Of a stretch of DNA of 64,000 nucleotides, positions 56,531 to 64,000 are shown in pieces. Source of the DNA: Lepraria neglecta (taxonomy: Eukaryota; Ascomycota; Lecanoromycetes; Lecanorales; Stereocaulaceae); NCBI GenBank assembly GCA_033220425.1, contig CM065649.1, positions 4,402,001-4,466,000 on the forward strand, written 5' to 3'. The position numbers were made by a program, and so were the translations under genes. The number at the start of each line of letters is the position of its first letter. Position 1 is the first letter of the stretch. Under the pieces are notes generated by a model. It searched no databases, was not told the DNA's origin, and was given only the letters and a program-made list of their open reading frames with translations.

Positions 56531-58251
56531 TCAAAGATGATTACCATCACTATTCACAATGCTAAAATACGACGTATCGCTATTATTCATCCAATAAGAG
56601 ACACAAACCCAACGATTCTGCGATACCAAAAAGTAGCCGAACCTCTGAGTTGCACACGAACAAGCCTCCACAACCAATGGCGCAGGATAGAGGTCGTAAT
56701 TGTAAGCCTGGTAGTAAGTAGTCTGGGGCGGCTGTGACGCTGGAAGGCTGTTGCCCGGATAGTTGGGATCTTCGGTGGCGTTCACACCGACATAGTACTC
56801 TGTGAACGACGAAGTCAGAACGCAGGTTGGTAGAGTTGGAACAGGTTGGTTATAGCCGAAGACTTGCTTGACATCGTTGTTTGTTACGCTGAAGAAACTT
56901 GGTTCCGTGTTCATCCGGCTGTACATGACGGACCTCCACGAATTTTGCGAAACGAGGAAATATAGTTCGAAGGATCCGTACTCCGAGCCAGAGGCTTCAC
57001 ACGCGCAAGCCTCGATGGCAGTTGTCTGGCCCCATGTGTTGGGGAAAGGAATAGTGTTCGGAGGGTAAGTTGGCGCGTCGTAGTTGCCGAAATTGGGGGG
57101 ATCGATGGTCACGCCCGCGTCTGAATAGTACTGAGAGTATTCAGATGCTTCGGCGCAGGCGGGCGGGGGTAGCGGCGGAGGGCCGCAGATCTCACTTAGA
57201 GATGACCAGACGTCACCAGGAAGAGGTTGGAGGAATATATTAGTGAAGTCGCTTCTGCTGCTTCCGTCTGGCAATGTCAGCGAAAAGCTCGCTTGAGCAC
57301 TCCCTCCGGCGTTGGCGTAGAGTTGTTTTTTTTGGTATAAAGTCTCCTTCGTTGAAGCTTTGGGATGTGCTCTGGAATTTCTGGGCAATGGGGTTGCTTG
57401 TTGTCCAGTCCGTGTAGGCTTCAGGGCCTGTCCAAACATAGCAATAGTCGTCACAGCTTGCGTGAAATGTGTACAGGCCGGTCTGAGTGGCGATGAGATG
57501 GCCATGATAAATTACAGCAAGGTGCTCTAGATCTGTCAGAGCGGGATAACCTGGAAGAATACCCAATACCCCGGCCGTACTTACGATATTGATGTTCTAC
57601 GCAACATTGCAGGTAATTACAGGGTTATTGTTGCTGTTGAGATGTGTAATGCCGTTGGCCTCGGAGTCAGTCTGGTGGGAACTGTACTCAGTAGGGTTGT
57701 CTGAATGATAGGGGTTGTCGTAAGCATTGTAGATCATGCCATAGTCAGCGGCGTAAATAACTTCAACTGTTGGCTGCCCTTGGGCGCCAATGACAGTTGT
57801 CGTCACTACTGGGGTTTGATAATTTGCCGATGCGCCTAGAATAGTGGTTGTAATTGGCGTTGGAATCACTAGGACTAGGCTCTCCGCTGGGTCAGGCGCA
57901 CCAAACGTTTCGGTGGTCAAGCAAGAACCAGCGGTTATCGTCCCTCTGTTAAGGTATTGAATTGGGAGTGGAAAGAAAAATTGATCCGCGTAGTCCGGGT
58001 AGATAGAATCATCGTCGTACGTGGTTATGCCGGCAGGATCTTCATTCAAAGCTCCTGTACCACCTTCATTCAGCCACAGTGTAGTAACCGGCAGGTACTC
58101 ATTTGCTTCAAGTGTGAATGAGGCGACCCCGTCCTGATTTGATAGGCAATTAGTAAACAAATGTTTGGCTGCACCAGGAAGGAGCCAGACCTTGAAAAGA
58201 TAGTACGATTAGTTGAAGAAGCCACCATTGCTTGGAACTAATCGCTGTCAT
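56531..58251 (-). pseudogene. decayed secreted GLEYA-domain adhesin-like gene
   Basis: A signal-like start (ATG at 58251, SSKQWWLLQLIVLSF) is out of frame with the rest. The body has GVASFTLEANEYLPVTTLW, a Thr/Val-rich spacer (QTPVVTTTVIG), then DYGMIYNAYDNPYHSD and, after a TAG at 57597, the GLEYA core: GHLIATQTGLYTF, DDYCYVWTGPEAYTDWTTSNPIAQ, and YANAGGSAQASFSL. A frame change lies in a run of eight A/T at about 57329-57336. The C-terminal half has two ~100-residue repeats, each with EAC-C, YFLVSQN-W and SFFSV/SYFSI. GLEYA domains bind sugars on fungal surfaces. At least three lesions make it a likely pseudogene, although the homopolymer site alone could be a sequencing slip. Confidence 0.75.
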
Positions 58252-58809
58252 GGTTGATAGTGACTGAGGATTTTAACGCAGTGATAAAATCTCTTTTCAG
58301 AGTTGGGACAGGAGTTGAGGTTTGAATTTGTAGGGGATTTGGGGGAATTGAAAGGGGAAGTGGTGATAGAGGTAAAAGAGAAAAAGACGCTGTCGTTAAA
58401 GTCTAGCATATTATGCTTTTAGAGCCTTACATGAAAGGACTGACAATGTTGAAAGAAAGCGCAGAGATATCTTGTCTTGGAAAAGGAAGAGGGGACTTTA
58501 GTAAGTTTTTAGGTGTATGTCGTAAGACTGAGAAGACTCGCAACGACCATAGAAAATGCTGGGAGGAAAGGGATTGAAGTTGACATACAGCAGAGTGCGG
58601 TTGGTCCAAAATTACCGTCAAACCTGCGGCAAAATCCGGGGGCGACGCCTCCGATCAATAATGGATTCTCTAAGCTCACTGATAGCTATGTAAGCATAGC
58701 GATCCCCTTCATGACAGCCATGGATACATGAGCGCGTAAATCATGAGCCTCATAGATACATTGCCCTCCTCATCCTGTATACACGTGAAAACGTGAACCT
58801 TGTACCTCA
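58252..58809. other. intergenic, GLEYA promoter and NudE 3' flank
   Basis: Pyrimidine-rich leader on the minus strand at 58310-58400. No gene. Confidence 0.45.
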
Positions 58810-60776
58810 TTAATACGTCTCCCCAACACCGCTCAACTTTCGTGTGCCCACCCTCTGCGGCGGGCCCATATCGCCACCTCCAGCCCCTGGTCCTGAACTT
58901 ATCCTCCTGCCCGCTCCGAAACCACTGGTTCTTTTTGTTGCACTAGCTAGCCCAGGTATACCCGAGCCGCCATCGGCCTTCCCGAGAGTAGTCCGTCGTG
59001 AAGGTGTAGGCGTTAGGACTTCGTTGCTTTCGTCTTCTTCTTGGTGCTCTGGCTGGGATCCGTAGTTGCTCAATCGGCTCATGCTCGCTGAATGTCCGTG
59101 AGTGCTGGCGTAAGAGCCTCCGACAGAGGAACGAGGCCGGCGAGATTCAGACTGAGAGCTGCTTGAGTAGTGGCCAAGTGGAGTCCGTGCGCCTGAGATG
59201 GACTGGCGGCTCTCTGGGCGCGTAGTGCTCGATGAGGCAGCGCTGGGTAGGTGACTGATAGACTGGCGGGAGGAGAGACTAGCACGGGAGCTGGGTCTAC
59301 TGTTGTGAGGATCTCGACTAGGAGGTCGACTGTTCTGTGGTTCGCGGCTAGGGCTTGGCTGCGGTATACCAAACGAAAGTCGACTTGCCGGCCGTTCTTG
59401 ACCGGGGGTGAAAGCGGATGAGAGCCGGCTGGATGGGCGCTCCGTGGCGGAATGTTGTACTGAGGAGGCATTGCTGCCACCGGTCCTTTTCTTATTGCTG
59501 CGCATAGTGACTGTAGCAGGGATGTAGGACTGGCTAAGAGCGGAGCCACTGCGGGGCGATGAGTGAGGAGGAGTGGAAGTAGGTGCAGGCAGTTTCGAAC
59601 GCGCCGACTTTAGGCGTTGTTCGAGGTTCGTCATCTTGGTGCGAAGACCACGGATCTGGTAAAGAGAGCCGGAATGAGGCAGACCTGCTCCTTGTTGCGG
59701 CTGGTCTGGCCGGCTGAGTGTTGTTCTGCGTGGAACCGCTGGAGTTCGGTCGTTGTTCATGGCTATAGAAGGGCCTCGGGTGTGCCTGGGTGGTCGTGAC
59801 GAATTGATCTGATGGGCTGGACGCGGGGTCGTGTTCTGGTCAGATATCGAGAGCCTTGATTTGGCTATTGGCAGACCGGGCGTTTTTGGAATAGCAGGTA
59901 TGGATTTTTCGGATGTTGGCGGCGAAGGAGGTGTCAGTGCCTCTGATACTTCAGATGAGGCAGATTTTGTGGGGGGCGTTGCTATAGAAGGCGAAGAATT
60001 AGACGTAGTTGGGGAGAGCTCGGATAGTGCTGATTGTGGCCGTCCAATATCTGCCATAAGGGATGGTGGTTTCCTTCGTCGCTCCCTGTCTGCGACCTTT
60101 TCTGCATGGCGAAGCTTGTCTTGCCGGATCTCTGCTTCAATCTTGAGATCGCTGAGCTCATCTCGTAACCTCTGGGTCTCAATCCTGAGCGCTTCTCTTT
60201 CCTGTTCGCCAGCCTTGATCTCCTCCTCTGCCATAACACCGCGTTCGATTGATACATTGTATTTGGACTCTAGATCCTCTAGTGATGAGGTTGTGTTCCT
60301 GGCCTGTCGCTCAAAGTCGTCGTTTGATACCTCGATATCCCGTAGTCGTAGCTGCATAGTCCTGTTGGTGTCGCGGAGGGTGGTGATCTCTTTCTGCAGC
60401 GTGTTCTGCGCCGTATTTGCTTCGGCTTTCGATTGCTTATATTTGGTCTGTTCAATACCAGTGTCAGCCAAAAGACCCCTGTAAGAGTCCCAGTTCCCAA
60501 AGTCTTAGGTTGTTCGTTTCATAAATGAGGGGTGCTGACCTTCCACTCTTCTGCCTCATAGCCCAACGCCTCTACCTTCTCTTTCAGCTGCCTTTCCCTT
60601 TGTTCCGCAGCCTCTACATCCTTTTCCAGCTCCGCCTCAAGCTCCTTGCTGGACGCCTGGAAGTCTGCAAGTTCGGCCTCAAGCTGCTCATATTGCGATT
60701 TGTAGTAGGCCAACGAGCTTTCTGCATTCGGCGTCCCAACAGGCGATGAGGTGACCGGTTCCTCAAGAGATGCCAT
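58810..60776 (-). CDS. nudE: NudE homologue, dynein/Lis1 adaptor
   Basis: Exons 60776-60540 and 60447-58810 join in frame to 624 residues. The N-terminal ~190 residues form a long coiled coil starting [17 protein letters not shown] and continuing [18 protein letters not shown] across the intron, then [20 protein letters not shown]. This is the NudE/Ro-11 signature region that binds Lis1 and dynein. The rest is Ser/Pro/Arg-rich with repeats such as [16 protein letters not shown], typical of the fungal tail. NudE supports nuclear migration and dynein-driven transport in hyphae. The C-terminus ends [10 protein letters not shown]. The single intron is 92 bases with a GTCAGC donor. Confidence 0.94.
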
Positions 60777-61655
60777 GGCTGGAGGCAGCCTGCCAAAAGC
60801 GGCGACGTGACTTAAAGGCCTTATGGGAGAGGGCGCCGAAGACTGCTGCTTATGCTGGTCAAGCAGTCTCCGACGCTCTGGACTGGATGAAGCGAAAGCC
60901 GTTGCAGAAGGACCGCCGGTCCAAGGTCAGCTGTGAGGATCTGGGATCACCAGGGATCGTTGTTCGTAAGAGGCGTCACGGTCCTGGTCTTGTGGTGCGC
61001 AAGGTTCCTCCTCCTACGATTTTATTTATTCCTTCTCTTCACAATTGCGCAACCCAATCTAAGGTTGCCATGGGTCCTAGGGTTAGTTGTCGTGGTCGTC
61101 GTTGTCGCGCTGAAGTTGTAAGGTCGTCACTATCAACAAGTCAACAGTTGCCAAGCCGCGCTATCTCGCTAGCGCGGTTCCTGATAGCAACATGAACCCT
61201 TTCGCTGGCTTTGTTTTCCCGATACCGTTTGAATTCTCCGATTGACTTTTTGGCATTTGTTTTACATCTTTACAAACTGCTCTCGTAAATTAGCCCACCT
61301 TCCTCCGTGGAAGTCATACTCCTATGAATAGATGGACGCCTTCCGTAATGACTCGCGCTAGTCCCTTACCGCCTTCTCATTTCACAGCAATGTTAAGCAT
61401 CTCTAAGCTCATTCCCACTTAAGCCCTTTCTTCCTTGCAAGGTTCGCGTTTCTCAATCTGCGTCGCTAGACAGCAACTGAAATTTTTATGGGAAGCCTTT
61501 CCCTTTTATGAAGAGTAACATTGACCAATTATGCCGCTTATATCCTTCAATGTAAGGCGGAAATGAAAGTCGGCAGGATCAGGCTTTCAAAGCCACCCAC
61601 CTTGCTCTCTTTCCCCCCCTTCCAAAGTCATCAGGAAAGATTCAACCGTCCAACA
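60777..61655. other. intergenic, nudE promoter and O-methyltransferase leader
   Basis: A plus-strand frame of 141 codons (60770-61195) starts within the nudE start region and looks like chance. A hairpin with an 8-bp stem (CCGCGCTA / TAGCGCGG, 6-base loop) lies at 61156-61177. Confidence 0.4.
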
Positions 61656-63193
61656 ATGGCAGCTACCAAACCTGAAGACATGGAGCGCTTAGCTTCTACC
61701 ATAGCGACAAACACTCCCAAAGTTGCTGAGTATCTTTGTGATCAGCGTCTACCATTTCCATCCTTCAATGTGGGCACACCAGCCAAATCCCTTGTCCCTC
61801 GAGATGCCCCGGAATTAGAGTAGCACGCCAACAAATCATAGAGGCCACTCTGAAGCTCCACAATCTCATGCTTGGTCTACGAGGCTTCCTATAGGACTTT
61901 TCGGCAAGCAAAGCTCGAGACCCTATTCTTCTTAGGTGCATGGTATGCCTAGGAGCTGACATTATTTTCCTCCACACAACGAGTTTCTTAGCATGCAGGC
62001 TATTGTCCACTTCAATATGGCAACAGTTTTTCCTATCCATGAGGAAGCGTCGTTCGCCAGCATATCGGACGTGTGCGGCTTGGCTGGGCCCATCCTACGC
62101 CGGGTCTTGCGCCATGCCATGACCAAAAACATTCTTAGAGAGCCACACAAAGGCTATGTGGTTCACATGGCTGCTTCAAGGCTTCTAGCGGGGGAATCAC
62201 AGCTGCGTGATTGGGTTGGGGCTAGTGCTGATGAGCTATGGCAGGCTGCCTCGCGGACGGTCAATGCGCTTGTCAAATTTCCTGGATCGCAGGAGCTGAA
62301 TGAGACAGTAGGAAATGCAGCATGATTGTTTGCTATTGGTTTTTAGTCTAATGCTCTCAGGGGTTTGCACTTGCCAATAATACTGATAAAGCCATATATG
62401 AGGTATTTCTCAGCATCCGGAACGCGCCAAAAGGTTCGGAAGTGCAATGAGTGCATTAATGGTAGGTACTGGATATGATCCCAAACAATTGATGGACAAT
62501 TGTCCTTGGGAGTCAGTGGGAGACGGAACTGTCGTAGACGTGAGCTTTACCAATTCCTTGAAAATAGGGGTCCAAGAGTATCAAAACTTACATCTGAAAC
62601 TTCGTACAGGTTGGTGGCTCCTATGGTTCTATCAGTGTCCGTACCGCTTCCGAGCTCCCCAAGAAACGTTGTGTCGTGCAAGACCTTCCCGAGGGTGTCA
62701 ACGACCGAGAATTCAAAATACCTACCGAACTCTCTGAGCGCGTGACTTTTATGGCCCACGACTTCTTAACTGAGCAACCTGTGAAGGACGCAGATGTCTA
62801 TTTACTTCGCTGGATCTTCCACAAGTGGTCCGATGAAGATTGAGTGCGAATACTGCGGAACTTGATTCCAGCGTTAAAGAAGGGTGCGAGAGTGGTCATA
62901 AATGATAATTGTCTGCACGAGCATGGGGTACTGGGCCTCTCGCAGGAAGAGAAAGTCCGGTAAGATCACTTTCTATCAAGCCGTCACCGCTTCGTTGTTT
63001 GCGTACAGCATGTCGATGACAGTCAGGAATAGCCATTTAGCTCGACGGATTTAACCATGCTGGAAATCCAGACCTCTTGTGAGCGAGACCTGGAAGATGC
63101 GGCCGCGCTATTTCACAAAGCCGATACAAGGTTTAGTTTCCGTGGCGGTTAATAGCCAGAAGGGTCCAATCTCTGGATCATAGAGGCCCGCTG
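61656..63193 (+). pseudogene. decayed O-methyltransferase (sterigmatocystin 8-OMT-like)
   Basis: Blocks occur in the right order for a fungal secondary-metabolite O-methyltransferase. They are MERLASTIATNTPKVAEYL, an N-terminal helical part (IIEATLKLHNLMLG), and AIVHFNMATVFPIHEEASFA with VLRHAMTKNILREP and LRDWVGASADELW. Then ALMVGTGYDPKQLMD, VVDV plus GGSYGS across a 70-base GTGAGC...TACAG intron (SAM-binding region), and DADVYLLRWIFHKWSDED with ILRNLIPALKKGARVVINDN. The last parts are CERDLEDAAALFHKADTRFSF and GSNLWIIEARW. Stops and frame changes separate nearly every block, including a stop right after WSDED. The protein would have been about 400 residues. No other pathway gene is visible to its left. 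Confidence 0.85.
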
Positions 63194-64000
63194 GTAATAG
63201 TGGCTACACGACCAATTGCAAAGAATGAGAAGCTAGGTTTGAGCACCAAAGGCGCGCTTGTATACTGTATACCTCCTTTAATTCACGATCGTCCCATAAA
63301 TTAAAGAAGCACTTGGAAAGTAAAGCTATATGATGTTTGAGCTAATACGACTTTGACCATTGATTCCTTATTCCTTGCGTCTCAGCCGTGCATTATGTTT
63401 CATGTCATGGATCGGCCCCATTTTAATTCAGCATATATTGTATCTGCCAATAGAGCAGGCAATAGTCTGTCCCGGGATCTGCATCTCTCCTTTAGGAGAA
63501 TTTCTTTGTGAGAACTTTCGTGTTCATGAGTCTACATGACTTTGCCTTTACAGCACATCCCCTGAGAAAGCTCTAATGGTTTCAATTGTATTATGTCACA
63601 TGCTATGGTGTGTCTGATGGTAAGAGCGGAAAACGTGTATCGAAATGGGCTCGTTGTTGAGAGTTCTTGGCAGAATTGGGGGCCAAAATTTCCCGCACTT
63701 TCTCAGACGATCTTGACCCCAAACACGGCATCTGAGAAGGATTCGACTCATAGATCCGCTTCTGGTACCGTACATGACATACCGCTCTCCTTTCCCGTCC
63801 AGAAAAGGTATCAAGCATCCAGAGCTAAATCTCAAACGCGTTTCGTTCTCGATGAGTACGGGATTGGGCTATGCAGGGCGTGTAAGAGGAGATCTGTTAG
63901 TGGGGTCGCCTGCTCGAATGTTGCGAGCTAGGCAATGAGGCAAGGAACTGCGAACTTATAAGTAGGCCGTCGTGAGAATCATGATGACCGGTTCACCGAG
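63194..64000. other. right-edge region, no supported gene
   Basis: A plus-strand frame at 63593-63931 has no recognisable domain. Nothing can be supported. Confidence 0.4.

Noticed and set aside
60770-61195. 141-codon plus-strand frame antisense to the nudE start
   Set aside because: It begins on top of the nudE ATG, has no domain, and its length fits chance in GC-rich leader sequence.
1-64000. Retroelement, DNA transposon or biosynthetic cluster
   Set aside because: I found no reverse transcriptase, integrase, transposase, PKS, NRPS or P450 motifs; the lone O-methyltransferase remnant has no pathway neighbours in view.

Overview
The window is nuclear DNA of a filamentous ascomycete (Pezizomycotina). 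Genes are split by short GT-AG introns, mostly 45-75 bases. The conserved genes are the usual single-copy ascomycete set: kinesin-14, Ubp12-type deubiquitinase, sorting nexin 41, Trm732, Tim23, coronin and NudE. Lineage-typical families are also present: 2EXR/F-box-like proteins, GLEYA and DOMON-b561 proteins, S41 peptidases and a PRiA4-type domain. I cannot fix the class. I see no retroelement, DNA transposon coding region, CRISPR array or bacterial operon.

Layout. 1-5.7 kb: a minus-strand gene cut by the left edge, then a divergent pair, a LOA1/Vps66-type acyltransferase (-) and kinesin-14 (+). 5.7-19.4 kb is an accessory stretch: a decayed SGNH esterase, a tRNA-His, a 2EXR protein with N-terminal repeats, a secreted Cys-rich protein flanked by diverged direct repeats, a decayed PRiA4-domain gene and a decayed F-box-like gene. 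19.4-25.4 kb: two minus-strand low-complexity proteins, one with a zinc knuckle, separated by a diverged ~125-bp tandem repeat. 25.9-46.1 kb is the housekeeping core: UBP12, the cell-wall mannosidase DCW1 (GH76), SNX41, a short-chain dehydrogenase, two small membrane proteins, TRM732 and TIM23. 46.8-49.1 kb: coronin. 50.1-58.3 kb is a second accessory stretch: tRNA-Val, a decayed S41 peptidase, a small secreted Cys-rich protein, an intact DOMON-b561 membrane protein and a decayed GLEYA protein. 58.8-60.8 kb: NudE. 61.7-63.2 kb: a decayed secondary-metabolism O-methyltransferase.

How the genes relate. There is no gene cluster in the pathway sense. Kinesin-14 and NudE both act on microtubules and coronin on actin. 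Ubp12, Snx41, Trm732 and Tim23 serve protein turnover, endosome/autophagy sorting, tRNA anticodon-loop methylation and mitochondrial import. The clearest pattern is that conserved cytoplasmic genes splice into clean full-length proteins, while at least six accessory genes carry stops or frameshifts. Poor assembly quality is therefore unlikely to be the whole explanation. All exon structures below were derived by reading the sequence and splice sites by eye, without alignments.
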